Positions 17,752 through 26,466 are shown, counted from the first letter of the stretch. The stretch: 64,000 nt of DNA from Bacteroidaceae bacterium (GCA_017619585.1 JAFZSA010000034.1:248001-312000); one strand, 5' to 3'. The notes: a model not told the origin generated them from the sequence alone. Program-made: numbers and translations.

Positions 17752-18078
17752 TTATCCCTGTTTTAGCATATTCCTTATCTCTTCAAACTCTTCAGGGGTA
17801 ATTATGCCTTTACTTTGCAGTTTTTCCAGCTTTGTAATTTCGTTGTCAGCCCCATTGTATTTGCGAAGCAGCTCTGCCTTCATGTCCTCGTACTTCTCGG
17901 GATCTATGAGTCCTTGGTCATGGAGCTTGACTAAGTTTTTAATTTCATGGCTGAGCGAATGATCCTCAGGGCCAAACACTCCACCTTCTCCGAAAATGTA
18001 TGAGTTGAATTTGATCTTTATGCCAATCATGATTATTGAAATCAGCAAGACACCCAGTAAAGAAGCTATTCCTTCCAT
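17752..18078 (-). CDS. Small membrane protein with two SHOCT-like motifs
   Basis: The 108-residue protein has one N-terminal membrane segment (about residues 5-26) and a soluble tail with two short helical repeats: NLVKLHDQGLIDPEKYEDMK (about 50-69) and KLEKLQSKGIITPEEFEEI (about 81-99). The pattern L-x-x-G-x-I-(D/T)-x-E-E-(F/Y) is that of SHOCT domains, which are oligomerisation or binding modules in many unrelated proteins. No function can be assigned. It diverges from tcdA with overlapping promoter regions and ends at a strong terminator. Confidence 0.7.
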   Translation of the reverse strand: MEGIASLLGVLLISIIMIGIKIKFNSYIFGEGGVFGPEDHSLSHEIKNLVKLHDQGLIDPEKYEDMKAELLRKYNGADNEITKLEKLQSKGIITPEEFEEIRNMLKQG

Positions 18079-18124
18079 ATCCCAATAGATTTTCTGCTTA
18101 TTATCTTTTTTGTTTTTTCGGGTA

Positions 18125-18173
18125 CAAAGATAAGGCTTTCTATTATATTATTCAGGAAAAATGAGTAATTTTG
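18125..18173. promoter_or_regulatory. Divergent promoters of the SHOCT gene and tcdA
   Basis: A minus-strand -7 box TATCTTTG (18132-18125) serves the SHOCT gene, and a plus-strand box TAATTTTG (18166-18173) stands 19 bases before the tcdA ATG. Confidence 0.6.
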
Positions 18174-18192
18174 CGCCCAAAATCAGAAGGAA

Positions 18193-19011
18193 ATGGGACT
18201 GGAACAGGCAATTTTCCGCAGGTCGGAACTACTTTTGGGCGATGAGGCTATGGAGCGCATAGCCCGGAAACGTGTTATTATATTCGGTGTGGGCGGCGTA
18301 GGCTCGTGGTGCGCCGAGAGTCTGATACGCTCGGGTATCAAGCACCTGACCATTGTGGACTCTGACCGTGTGTGCATCACCAACATCAACCGCCAGCTGA
18401 TGGCCACCACCAAGACGGTGGGTAAGGTGAAGGTGGATGCCCTGAAGGAACGCCTGCTCAGCATCAACCCCTCGGCAGAGATAACAGCCCTGCAGCAAAT
18501 CTTCACTGCTGAGACAGCCGAGAGCTTCCATCTGGAGGAATACGACTACATCATTGATGCCATAGATTCCCTGAAAGACAAAGCATTATTAATCCTATTA
18601 GCAACAAACACTCCCCCAAAGGGGGAGCGGGGAGGGGGCTTCTTCTCCTCTATGGGCGCAGCCCTGAAGCTTGACCCTACGCGCATTAAGGTGGCTGAGT
18701 TCTGGAAGGTGCAGGGCGACCCGTTGGCCCGTGCCCTGCGTAACCGCTTCAAGCGCGACAAGCAGTTCCCCCGCCACAAGTTCCAATGCGTCTATAGCGA
18801 TGAGCTGCTGCAGAACTTGGGTCACAACTCCACCTGTGGTACTGAGCAGTGTATGTGCCCTAAGGCTAAGAACGGTCCCGGTGACCCCAATCTGCTGAAC
18901 CACGAGTGGTGCTCCTCCAAGGCCCAGATTAATGGAACCTTGGCCCATATCACTGCCATCTTTGGCTTCATGCTGGCTGGGCTGGTGATGCAGGACATTG
19001 TCAATTCATAA
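18193..19011 (+). CDS. tcdA: tRNA threonylcarbamoyladenosine dehydratase (ThiF/E1 family)
   Basis: The 272-residue protein has the E1-like ATP-binding fold: GVGGVGSWCAESLIRSG (about residues 32-48), TIVDSDRVCITNINRQL, and IDAIDSLKDK. It ends with the family's paired Cys-x-Cys region (CGTEQCMC, and EWC) and a hydrophobic tail. TcdA cyclises t6A37 to ct6A in tRNAs decoding ANN codons, using ATP. Between residues 138 and 151 the protein has PPKGERGGGFF, encoded by a C/G-rich hairpin (18610-18641) that looks like an inserted repeat. The last codons and the stop are part of an AATTCAT repeat array. Confidence 0.85.
   Translation: MGLEQAIFRRSELLLGDEAMERIARKRVIIFGVGGVGSWCAESLIRSGIKHLTIVDSDRVCITNINRQLMATTKTVGKVKVDALKERLLSINPSAEITALQQIFTAETAESFHLEEYDYIIDAIDSLKDKALLILLATNTPPKGERGGGFFSSMGAALKLDPTRIKVAEFWKVQGDPLARALRNRFKRDKQFPRHKFQCVYSDELLQNLGHNSTCGTEQCMCPKAKNGPGDPNLLNHEWCSSKAQINGTLAHITAIFGFMLAGLVMQDIVNS
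18610..18641. repeat. G/C-rich palindromic repeat inside tcdA
   Basis: CTCCCCCAAAGGGGGAG (18611-18627) is a near-perfect hairpin, followed by CGGGGAGGGGGCT. A related sequence, CTCTAAAGGGGGTGGGGA, lies between genes at 35190-35207, and TCCCCCTGAAGGAGGGA lies inside the TonB receptor near 6415-6431. This suggests a mobile repeat tolerated in frame. Confidence 0.55.
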
Positions 19012-19162
19012 TTCATAATTCACAATTCATAATTAAGAGTTCATAATTGATGCTGCGCATCGAGCCTGCTAACGCTCAGTAATAATCAAACAAGTTTGTT
19101 ATTACGTTCGCTTAAACGCAGCCTTCACAATTCATAATTAGGAGTGAAGAATGAAGAATTAT
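19002..19162. repeat. Heptanucleotide arrays flanking a hairpin element (copy A)
   Basis: AATTCAT-type units run from about 19002 to 19048 and from 19126 to 19162. Between them lies an element at 19049-19125 that begins GATGCTGCGCATCGAGC and ends CGCTTAAACGCAGCC, with a central palindrome around AAACAAGTTT. The ends of the element resemble those of copy B at 29591-29669. Confidence 0.6.
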
Positions 19163-19219
19163 TTACGATAAAGAAAGTGAAAAATGTATAATTTGCTGCC
19201 ACGATATTCAGAAAAAGCC

Positions 19220-19227
19220 TAACTTTG
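19220..19227 (+). promoter_or_regulatory. Promoter -7 box of the metal module
   Basis: TAACTTTG ends only 10 bases before the ATG at 19238, so the transcript would be nearly leaderless. Confidence 0.5.
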
Positions 19228-19237
19228 TGTCCTGAAA

Positions 19238-19624
19238 ATGAAGAAGTCTTGTCATATCGGCATATCATTGCTGCTTTCGATACTGCTTTTGTTTATCGGA
19301 AGCGGTGTTAACATCCTGCATTGCACACATACGGGGGCAGTGAGGATTATGTCCGTACTCGGCAGCGAGGAAATGCATGACGAGCACTGCAATGCAAGAT
19401 CATGCTGCATGACAATGGAGCATGTGGAACTCTCGCCAACGGATATGGCGCATGCCGTTACTTATGATTTCCATGTTGTTCAGCCTGTGCTGACCATTCT
19501 GCCGTGCTTGATTTCGGAATGGCTGCAGCCTACAATACACAAGACCGACTACAGGTATGCTCGTGTGGCGTGGAAATATCCGCCCCGTGACTACCTGAAC
19601 TTCATTCAGATTCTGCTGATTTGA
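19238..19624 (+). CDS. HYC_CC_PP-like small secreted protein
   Basis: The 128-residue protein has a signal or membrane segment (about residues 5-25), then HCTHTG (compare HYC), a CC pair in ARSCCM, a HDEHC metal-like cluster before it, and KYPPRDYL near the C-terminus. This order of HYC, CC and PP motifs is that of a small Bacteroidota family named after them; here the first motif is HCT. Such proteins sit next to TonB receptors, as here (the receptor begins 92 bases downstream). The Cys/His/Met content suggests metal binding in the periplasm; this is an inference. Confidence 0.6.
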   Translation: MKKSCHIGISLLLSILLLFIGSGVNILHCTHTGAVRIMSVLGSEEMHDEHCNARSCCMTMEHVELSPTDMAHAVTYDFHVVQPVLTILPCLISEWLQPTIHKTDYRYARVAWKYPPRDYLNFIQILLI

Positions 19625-19716
19625 TTTTAATATGATTGTTGGAGTAAACTCCCTATTTAACTCCATTTTATAACTCCCGAAAGTTATATTGTATCATATT
19701 AATATCAGATAATCAA

Positions 19717-21723
19717 ATGAAATATATTCTAATAAGCATCTCTTTGATGCTATACCTTCCTGCATTTGGTCAGGAGAGAGATACGTTGCAGGCTGATACG
19801 ATGGCAGAAAAGGATCTGTCGGCCGTAACGGTTTCGGTACGTAAATTAGGAACCCGCAGAATGGCTGGCGTAGAGAACGGGGTCATCATAGGCCGGGAGG
19901 AACTGTTCAAGGCCGCTTGCTGCAACCTTGGCGAGAGCTTTACAACGAACCCCTCCGTTGATGTGAACTATAGTGATGCTACCACAGGAGCCAAGCAGAT
20001 TAAGTTGTTGGGACTGAGCGGCACCTATGTGCAGATGCTTACCGAGAACCTACCCAACTTCCGTGGTGCTGCGGCACCCTATGCGTTGGACTATGTTCCA
20101 GGGCCCTGGATGAGTGGCATTCAGGTGTCGAAAGGGGCATCCTCTGTAAAAAACGGCTACGAGAGCATAACAGGACAGATAGACGTGGAATACCTGAAGC
20201 CCGATGCCGAGCAGGGTGCCACGCTGAACCTGTATGGCAACAGCATGAGTAAAATGGAGGCCAATGCCGATGCCAACATCCACCTGGGCAAGAAAGTGAG
20301 CACCGAGGTGCTGGTACATTACCAGAACGACTTCGGACATCACGACTCGAACGATGATGGCTTCCTGGATCAGCCTAACGTGCGACAATGGAATCTGCAG
20401 AACCGTTGGCATGGACGGAGCGACCGCTATATCTTCCATGGTGGCATCGGTATGATAAAAGAAAAACGCGAAGGCGGACAAGTAAGTGAAGAGTTAAGAG
20501 TGAAGAGTGAAGAATTGCCTCCGCTTTACAAGATAGGTCAGAAAACCAACCGTTACGAGGGTTATATGAAGCATGCCTTTATCCTCGACCCGGAACATGG
20601 TACCAACATAGCTGTGATGACGAACTTCTCTCTGCATCAGTTGGATGCCAACTACGGAAACAAGCATTACGATGTGAACCAGAAGAATGCCTATGCCCAA
20701 CTGCTCTTCGAAACTAACTTCACGGAACATCACAATCTTTCAGCAGGTCTCTCGCTGAACCATGATTACCTTGGACAAAAAATGTTCAATGTTCAATATT
20801 CAATGTTCAATGATAAAGAAACTACTCCGGGCGCCTATGCCCAGTACACCTATAACTTGCATAACAAGGTGGTGGCAATGGCAGGCATGAGGGTGGACCA
20901 TAGCAGCCTGTACGGAACATTTGTTACGCCCCGCTTCCACCTGAAGCTCACACCTCATGAGGTGGTCAGCCTGCGTCTTTCTGCTGGTAAGGGCTATCGT
21001 ACCGTTCACGCTTTGGCAGAGAACAACTATCTGTTGGCCAGCGGACGTAACCTGATTATCGATAATCTGAAACAGGAGGAGGCATGGAACTATGGCATCA
21101 GCAGCTCTTTCTACATCCCCCTGTTCGGCAAGACGCTCCGACTGAATGCCGAATACTACCATACGCATTTCTGCCAGCAGGCTGTTATAGATTACGACAG
21201 CAACCCTGCTGAGATTCGTATCACCAACCTCGATGGCAAGTCGTACTCCAACACCTTTCAGGTGGATGCCTCTTATCCTATCATAAATGGTTTGGAACTG
21301 ACAGCTGCCTGGCGTTGGAACGATGTGAAGTGCACCTATGGCGGGCAGTTGATGGAGAAACCATTGACCAGCCGCTACAAAGGTCTGCTGACAGCCAGCT
21401 ACAAGACGCCTCTCGGCCTTTGGCAGTTCGATGCTACGCTACAGCTGAATGGTGGTGGACGTATGCCAAAGCCTGTTGATGGCCTGTGGGAGGAACGCTT
21501 CCCTGCCTACGAGCAGCTATCGGTACAGATTACACGTTGGTTCCGCCATTTCTCCATCTACATCGGAGGCGAGAATCTGACGGCCTTCCGCCAGAAGCAG
21601 ACTATCATCAACGCCACCGACCCATGGAGCGAAAGGTTCGACCCTACGATGGTTTGGGGACCTGTCCGCGGCGCGATGTTCTATGCTGGAATCCGCGTGA
21701 ACTTGGGGAAACATAGTTCATAA
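19717..21723 (+). CDS. TonB-dependent outer-membrane receptor (metal module)
   Basis: The 668-residue receptor has a signal peptide (MKYILISISLMLYLPAFG), a TonB-box-like AVTVSVRK, a plug with NPSVDVNYSDATTGAKQIKLLGLSG and GYESITGQIDVEYLKP, and a barrel ending in FYAGIRVNLGK. It lies between a Cys/His-rich small protein and an HMA-domain protein, so the cargo is probably a transition metal, most likely copper (inference). Two low-complexity segments sit in frame: SEELRVKSEELP (about residues 256-267), from AGTGAAG-type units, and MFNVQYSMFND (about 356-366), from CAATGTT-type units. Both probably fall in surface loops or turns. Confidence 0.85.
   Translation: MKYILISISLMLYLPAFGQERDTLQADTMAEKDLSAVTVSVRKLGTRRMAGVENGVIIGREELFKAACCNLGESFTTNPSVDVNYSDATTGAKQIKLLGLSGTYVQMLTENLPNFRGAAAPYALDYVPGPWMSGIQVSKGASSVKNGYESITGQIDVEYLKPDAEQGATLNLYGNSMSKMEANADANIHLGKKVSTEVLVHYQNDFGHHDSNDDGFLDQPNVRQWNLQNRWHGRSDRYIFHGGIGMIKEKREGGQVSEELRVKSEELPPLYKIGQKTNRYEGYMKHAFILDPEHGTNIAVMTNFSLHQLDANYGNKHYDVNQKNAYAQLLFETNFTEHHNLSAGLSLNHDYLGQKMFNVQYSMFNDKETTPGAYAQYTYNLHNKVVAMAGMRVDHSSLYGTFVTPRFHLKLTPHEVVSLRLSAGKGYRTVHALAENNYLLASGRNLIIDNLKQEEAWNYGISSSFYIPLFGKTLRLNAEYYHTHFCQQAVIDYDSNPAEIRITNLDGKSYSNTFQVDASYPIINGLELTAAWRWNDVKCTYGGQLMEKPLTSRYKGLLTASYKTPLGLWQFDATLQLNGGGRMPKPVDGLWEERFPAYEQLSVQITRWFRHFSIYIGGENLTAFRQKQTIINATDPWSERFDPTMVWGPVRGAMFYAGIRVNLGKHSS
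20484..20516. repeat. In-frame heptanucleotide repeat (GAAGAGT/TAAGAGT units)
   Basis: Tandem GTGAAGA and GTTAAGA-type units encode SEELRVKSEEL within the TonB receptor; the same units occur between genes at 19140-19160 and 26475-26510. Confidence 0.7.
20779..20812. repeat. In-frame heptanucleotide repeat (CAATGTT/CAATATT units)
   Basis: Units ATGTTCA, ATGTTCA, ATATTCA, ATGTTCA follow each other and encode MFNVQYSMFND within the receptor. Confidence 0.75.
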
Positions 21724-21738
21724 TTTATAATAAAAGCA

Positions 21739-22038
21739 ATGAAGAAAACATTATTATTAGGTGCTATGATGCTGACCGCAGCGGTTGGCATGGCAAAGGA
21801 CATCAAGACGGTTGTAGTTACCACCAGTCCGGAGATGCATTGCGAGAGTTGTGAGAATAGGATCAAGAGCAACCTCCGCTTCGAGAAGGGTATCAAAAGC
21901 ATTAAGACCGACCTGAAAACCAAGACCGTCACCATCCTGTATGATGCCGACAAGACCAACGTCCAGAACATCATAAAAGGCTTCAAGAAAATAAAATATG
22001 AGGCTAAGGAAATTAAAGCTGAGCCTGCAAAGAAGTAG
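21739..22038 (+). CDS. Secreted heavy-metal-associated (HMA) domain protein
   Basis: The 99-residue protein has a signal peptide (MKKTLLLGAMMLTAAVGMA) and one HMA ferredoxin-like domain with MHCESCENRIKSNL, where the C-x-x-C binds Cu(I) or another soft metal. It probably holds metal in the periplasm for the receptor encoded 15 bases upstream. Its last 26 bases overlap, tail to tail, the end of the PatB-like lyase gene on the other strand, so the two operons may interfere with each other. Confidence 0.88.
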   Translation: MKKTLLLGAMMLTAAVGMAKDIKTVVVTTSPEMHCESCENRIKSNLRFEKGIKSIKTDLKTKTVTILYDADKTNVQNIIKGFKKIKYEAKEIKAEPAKK

Positions 22039-23191
22039 ATAGTCTCTGAAGCGCCTCTTTGAGGATGCTACGGGGCGTACCTACATTCATGCGCATAAAG
22101 CCGTTGCCACCAGAACCGAACATGGCTCCATCATTCAGGGCGAGGCGGGCACGATTGACGAAGAGGTCAACCAGTTGGTCGTGCTCCAGACCCAGCTCCC
22201 TGCAGTCCAGCCACACCAGGAATGAGGCTTCTGGTCGTAACGGCTTTATGTTTGGCAGATGTTCATGGCAGTATTCTTCCACAAAGCGGATATTATCCTC
22301 AATGTATGCCAGCATCTGACGGCGCCATTCCTCACCTTGCTGATAGGCGGCAATGGTGGCGATGGGCGCAAAGAGTGGGGGATCGTTGAGTTCGTTGGCT
22401 TCGAGCCAAGTGTAGAACTGCCTACGCAATGTGGGGTTGGGCACGATGGTATAGGAACTGACAATACCTGCAATGTTGAAGGTCTTGGAGGGCGCCCCAA
22501 AGGTGATGCTGCATTGAGCAGCCTCGTCGCTGACACTGGCAAAGGGAATGTGTTTGTTACCAAAGAGAGCCATATCACTATGTATTTCATCGCTGATGAC
22601 AATGATGCCGCGTTCGTGGCAGAAGTGTGCCAGCTTCTTTAGCGTCTCTGCCTTCCAGCAGATGCCGGCAGGGTTGTGAGGATTGCTCAGGATGAGTAGC
22701 CTGCACTTCTCGTCGGCCACCTCAGCCAGTTGCTCGAAGTCCATATCGTAACCACCGTCTGCACGCTGCTTCAGCGGGTTGAAGACCACCTTACGGCCGT
22801 TCCCCTCAGGCGTCAGACGGAAGGGGTGATAGACAGGTGGTTGTATGATGACCTTCTCGTCCTCTTTCACAAACACGTTGATAGCCATACCTATTCCCTT
22901 TACGATGCCTGGAATGTAGGTGAGCCACTCACGCTTTACCGTCCACTGGTGGTGGTCTTGAATCCATTGGATGATGGTGGTCCAAAGTTCAATGGGTACA
23001 ACGGTATAGCCAAACAGAGAATGGTTGAGCCTCTGGCGTAGGGCATCGGTGATGAAGGCGGGTGTCTCAAAGTCCATATCAGCCACCCACAGGGGCAGCA
23101 GGTCGGCACGCCCGTAGCGCTCCTGCAGCACACAATGCTTCAGGTCGCCACTACCGCTACGGTCTATCACTTTGTCAAAGTCGTATTTCAT
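22013..23191 (-). CDS. PatB/MalY-type cystathionine beta-lyase / aminotransferase
   Basis: The 392-residue fold-type I PLP enzyme opens MKYDFDKVIDRSGSGDLKH, includes LWVADMDFETP and LSNPHNPAGICW, and binds PLP at Lys 236 in FGAPSKTFNIAG. PatB/MalY proteins cleave cystathionine to homocysteine, pyruvate and ammonia in the cytoplasm; some members act on other C-S bonds. It overlaps the upstream trans-sulfuration gene by 4 bases, so both are translated from one message in the order regulator, PLP enzyme, lyase. Confidence 0.88.
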   Translation of the reverse strand: MKYDFDKVIDRSGSGDLKHCVLQERYGRADLLPLWVADMDFETPAFITDALRQRLNHSLFGYTVVPIELWTTIIQWIQDHHQWTVKREWLTYIPGIVKGIGMAINVFVKEDEKVIIQPPVYHPFRLTPEGNGRKVVFNPLKQRADGGYDMDFEQLAEVADEKCRLLILSNPHNPAGICWKAETLKKLAHFCHERGIIVISDEIHSDMALFGNKHIPFASVSDEAAQCSITFGAPSKTFNIAGIVSSYTIVPNPTLRRQFYTWLEANELNDPPLFAPIATIAAYQQGEEWRRQMLAYIEDNIRFVEEYCHEHLPNIKPLRPEASFLVWLDCRELGLEHDQLVDLFVNRARLALNDGAMFGSGGNGFMRMNVGTPRSILKEALQRLSTSLQAQL

Positions 23192-24363
23192 TCCTCAACA
23201 GCTTGCTTAATATCATTGATTACATCCTCTGCCGATTCCAGACCTATGGACAGACGGATGGTTGTCTGGCGTACGTCCATCTGCTGGAGCTGCTTCTCTG
23301 GGAAGAGACCGAAGATGGTAGATGCCGGATGGATGGCCAGCGAACGGTTATCGAACAGGTTGGTGGCACGATGCACCACGCGCAGACGGTTCAGGAAGCG
23401 AAAACACGCCTCCTTGGATGCCAAGTCTATGGTAAGCATAGCACCGGATGTGGGACCAAACTGCTTGCGAGCCAGTGCATAGAAGGGATTATCCTTCAGA
23501 CCGATATAGTTTACACGGCAGATGGCAGGAACTGTACGCAGTGCCTCGGCAACCTGCTGGGCATTGGCAGTCTGACGCTGATAGCGGGCATCCATAGTCT
23601 CCAGTCCGAGGGTCTGCATATAAGCAGCCTGCGGTGTCATGTAGGCACCCAGGTTAAAGAGCAGTTCGTATTTCAAACGCTGGTTGATCTCAGGGAAGGT
23701 GCCGTAGTCAATAACCAATCCGCCCAATGATGTACCTCCGCCAGAGACATACTTGGTGCTGGATACTACCTCTATGTCAACGCCTAATGTCTTTAGTGAG
23801 GTCTCTGTGAAAGGAATGGCTGTGGAGTCGGCAATCAACGGAACGTTCTTCTTGTGGGCAATCTCTGCCAGAGCCTGCAGGTCGGCTACCTCCAATTGGG
23901 GATTGGTCAGCACCTCCAGGAATACGCAGCAGGTGTTGGCATCTATAGCATCCTCTACGGCTTGCAGATTGGTGAGGTCGCGCAGACGGGGTTCTACGCC
24001 ATAACGCTGCAGGGTGTTGGTGATTAGGGCCAGTGTATTGCCGAACAGGTGGTGCGAACTGACGATGTTCCTCCCTTGCGCAGCAACAGCCAACAGCGTA
24101 TTGCTGATGGCTGCCATGCCTGAGTTGAAGGCTGTCACGTGGGCGGCACCTGTCAGTGCCATCACACGTTGTTCAAGGTTTGTTACCGTAGGGTTCTCTA
24201 CGCGGGCGTAGTCTGGTGCCTTGATGCGATTACAGAATGCATCGGCCATTTCCGCCGCATCCTGAAATTCAAACGCTACATTATTATAAACAGGAACGGC
24301 CAGAGATCCGTAGACATCTGGACGTACATAAGGGGTGTTAATTGCAATAGTCTGTTTCTTCAT
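23188..24363 (-). CDS. Trans-sulfuration family PLP enzyme (Cys/Met metabolism)
   Basis: The 391-residue protein belongs to the cystathionine gamma-synthase / gamma-lyase family: YARVENPTVTNLEQRVMALTG (about residues 52-72), AFNSGMAAISN, and SSTKYVSGGGTSLGG with the PLP lysine at 204. It differs clearly from MetY, encoded nearby. Whether it makes cystathionine, uses sulfide, or degrades methionine cannot be decided. It is co-transcribed with a PatB-like lyase (4-base overlap) and a LuxR-type regulator 7 bases upstream. A cystathionine synthase plus beta-lyase pair would complete the route from activated homoserine and cysteine to homocysteine. Confidence 0.8.
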   Translation of the reverse strand: MKKQTIAINTPYVRPDVYGSLAVPVYNNVAFEFQDAAEMADAFCNRIKAPDYARVENPTVTNLEQRVMALTGAAHVTAFNSGMAAISNTLLAVAAQGRNIVSSHHLFGNTLALITNTLQRYGVEPRLRDLTNLQAVEDAIDANTCCVFLEVLTNPQLEVADLQALAEIAHKKNVPLIADSTAIPFTETSLKTLGVDIEVVSSTKYVSGGGTSLGGLVIDYGTFPEINQRLKYELLFNLGAYMTPQAAYMQTLGLETMDARYQRQTANAQQVAEALRTVPAICRVNYIGLKDNPFYALARKQFGPTSGAMLTIDLASKEACFRFLNRLRVVHRATNLFDNRSLAIHPASTIFGLFPEKQLQQMDVRQTTIRLSIGLESAEDVINDIKQAVEE

Positions 24364-24370
24364 TTATGTT

Positions 24371-25015
24371 TTAAATATAGAATTCCGAGGCATCGACGAG
24401 GCCGGCACGTAGTGCGTACTTGGTGGCTTCGTGGGCTGTGTTGATGCCCAGCTTTCGGAATATGTTTTTCCTATGTGTGGTAACAGTATGGACACTTGAG
24501 AAACGCTCGGCGGCAATCTCCTTGGTGGTCTTGCCCTGTGCAATACCTTTCAGGATTTCCGTCTCGGTATGCGTCAGCAGGTCGGGCTTCTCCTCTTCCT
24601 GCTGCTGGGAGAGGATAACCTCCAGTGCTCGCTGGCAAAGGAAACGTGTGTTACGCTGGCTTACCGACTGCAAGGCAATACGGACCTCGCTGAGGGGACC
24701 GTCCTTGAAAAGGATGCTGAACTGATGCGAGGAATATACCACACGACGTAGGAACTGGGGGGTCAGCTCATCGCTGAGCAGTATCCATTGCGACTGGCTG
24801 AAGCGCTCGGCTATGATGAGGAGTTGCTCCTCATCAGAGAAGTCAAAGAGTGTGTAGTCCAGCAACACTATGGCATTGGGGTGCTCAGTAAGCAGGTTTA
24901 CAAGCGATGCCCTGTCCTGAGCATAGGATATTACACTCTCTTCGTCCTCACTGACCAGGCGTTCCACTGCAAAACGCGTCAGTTCCTGATTGTCTGCTAT
25001 GATATAATCTCTCAT
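24371..25015 (-). CDS. LuxR/NarL-type response regulator
   Basis: The 214-residue protein has a receiver-like N-terminal half, with IIADNQELTRF and a candidate phospho-acceptor Asp 53 in LLDYTLFD, and a C-terminal LuxR helix-turn-helix: LTHTETEILKGIAQGKTTKEIA, then SVHTVTTHRKNIFRKLGI. The receiver is divergent; the usual conserved Lys region is not obvious, so it may not be phosphorylated. No histidine kinase is adjacent. As first gene of the operon with the two sulfur amino-acid enzymes it may control them. A 14-bp inverted repeat lies just upstream of its -7 box. Confidence 0.82.
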   Translation of the reverse strand: MRDYIIADNQELTRFAVERLVSEDEESVISYAQDRASLVNLLTEHPNAIVLLDYTLFDFSDEEQLLIIAERFSQSQWILLSDELTPQFLRRVVYSSHQFSILFKDGPLSEVRIALQSVSQRNTRFLCQRALEVILSQQQEEEKPDLLTHTETEILKGIAQGKTTKEIAAERFSSVHTVTTHRKNIFRKLGINTAHEATKYALRAGLVDASEFYI

Positions 25016-25043
25016 GTCATTACTGTTATGAGATTTCGGGTTG

Positions 25044-25102
25044 CAAAGGTACGGAGATTAAAGTAATCTGCCAAATCTTCTGGAGAACTTGGCAGATTAC
25101 TT
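25044..25102 (-). promoter_or_regulatory. Regulator operon promoter with large upstream inverted repeat
   Basis: The -7 box is TACCTTTG (25051-25044, minus strand). Perfect 14-base arms AAGTAATCTGCCAA (25061-25074) and TTGGCAGATTACTT (25089-25102) lie directly upstream, with TTCT-GG-AGAA pairing inside the loop. The dyad could be an operator over the -33 region, or a terminator for metY, which ends at 25177; perhaps both. Confidence 0.6.
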
Positions 25103-25176
25103 CATAGGATGGTTTATGTTTTTCTCAATTAATAATTTTATTCTTATTCTCTCACTCCTCTAGAGGACGATTGGTC

Positions 25177-26466
25177 TTAAATCTTATCCAATGCCTGAGC
25201 CAGATCTTCTATGATATCATCGATGTGCTCTGTACCAATGCTCAAGCGGATGGTGCTGGGCGTGATGTGCTGCTCTGCCAGCTCCTCGGGTGAAAGCTGA
25301 GAGTGAGTGGTGGTGTAGGGATGTATCACCAGACTCTTCACGTCAGCTACGTTGGCCAACAGAGAGAAGATCTGCAGGGCATCGATGAACTTCCAGGCTT
25401 CTTCCTGGCCACCCTTAATCTCGAAGGTAAAGATGCTGGCACCACCGTTGGGGAAGTACCTCTGATAGAGCTTGTGGTCGGGATGACTGGGCAGGGCAGG
25501 GTGGTTCACCTTGGCTACTTTGGGGTGCTTGCTGAGGAAGTCGACCACCTTCAGGGCGTTCTCTACGTGACGCTCTACTCTGAGGCTCAAAGTCTCAACA
25601 CCCTGCAAGAGGATGAAGGCGTTGAAGGGAGAGATGGCAGCACCGGTATCGCGCAGGATGACGGCACGGATGCGGGTAACGTAGGCGGCAGCACCTACTG
25701 CATCGGCAAAGACAATGCCGTGATAAGATGGGTCGGGCTTAGCCAGTGTGGGGAACTTGTCGTTCTGCTTCCAGTCGAACTTACCACCATCAACGATGAC
25801 ACCACCCAATGAGGTACCGTGACCGCCCAGGAACTTGGTAGCAGAGTGCACTACAATATCAGCTCCGTGCTCCAAGGGACGAATCAGGTAGGGAGTACCG
25901 AAGGTGTTGTCCACGATGAAGGGGATGCCGTGCTTGTGGGCTACGGCAGCCACACCTTCAAGGTCAAGCACATCAGAATTTGGGTTTCCGAAAGTCTCTG
26001 CATAAACCACCTTAGTGTTGGGTTGGATGGCAGCCTCCAGCGCCTCCAGGTCGTTCACATTGATAATAGTATTAGTAATGCCTTGTGTGGCAAGTGTGTG
26101 TGTTATCAAGTTGTATGAACCACCATAGAGGTTGTCGGCAGCTACAATGTGGTCGCCATTCTGAACGATATTTTGCAGAGCGTATGTGATGGCAGCTGCA
26201 CCAGAGGCAACAGCCAGACCGGCTACACCACCCTCGAGGGCAGCAACACGATCCTCGAACACGCCCTGTGTTGAGTTGGTCAGACGGCCATAGATATTAC
26301 CTGCATCGCGGAGACCGAAACGGTCGGCAGCATGCTGTGAGTTACGGAACACGTATGATGTAGTCTGATAGATGGGCACTGCGCGTGCATCTGTTGCGGG
26401 GTCAGCCTGTTCTTGGCCTACATGGAGTTGCAATGTCTCAAAACGGAAATTCTTCTTTGTGCTCAT
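25177..26466 (-). CDS. metY: O-acetylhomoserine sulfhydrylase
   Basis: The 429-residue PLP enzyme begins with FRFETLQLHVGQEQADPATDA and has IYGRLTNSTQGVFEDRVAALE, AETFGNPNSDVLD, and VHSATKFLGGHGTSLGG with the PLP lysine at about residue 211. Length and the TLQLHVGQ start are typical of MetY rather than cystathionine gamma-synthase. It makes homocysteine from O-acetylhomoserine and sulfide in the cytoplasm. Its promoter box (26605-26598) lies in a sequence shared with cysK, and an Lrp-type regulator gene diverges from it. Confidence 0.93.
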   Translation of the reverse strand: MSTKKNFRFETLQLHVGQEQADPATDARAVPIYQTTSYVFRNSQHAADRFGLRDAGNIYGRLTNSTQGVFEDRVAALEGGVAGLAVASGAAAITYALQNIVQNGDHIVAADNLYGGSYNLITHTLATQGITNTIINVNDLEALEAAIQPNTKVVYAETFGNPNSDVLDLEGVAAVAHKHGIPFIVDNTFGTPYLIRPLEHGADIVVHSATKFLGGHGTSLGGVIVDGGKFDWKQNDKFPTLAKPDPSYHGIVFADAVGAAAYVTRIRAVILRDTGAAISPFNAFILLQGVETLSLRVERHVENALKVVDFLSKHPKVAKVNHPALPSHPDHKLYQRYFPNGGASIFTFEIKGGQEEAWKFIDALQIFSLLANVADVKSLVIHPYTTTHSQLSPEELAEQHITPSTIRLSIGTEHIDDIIEDLAQALDKI

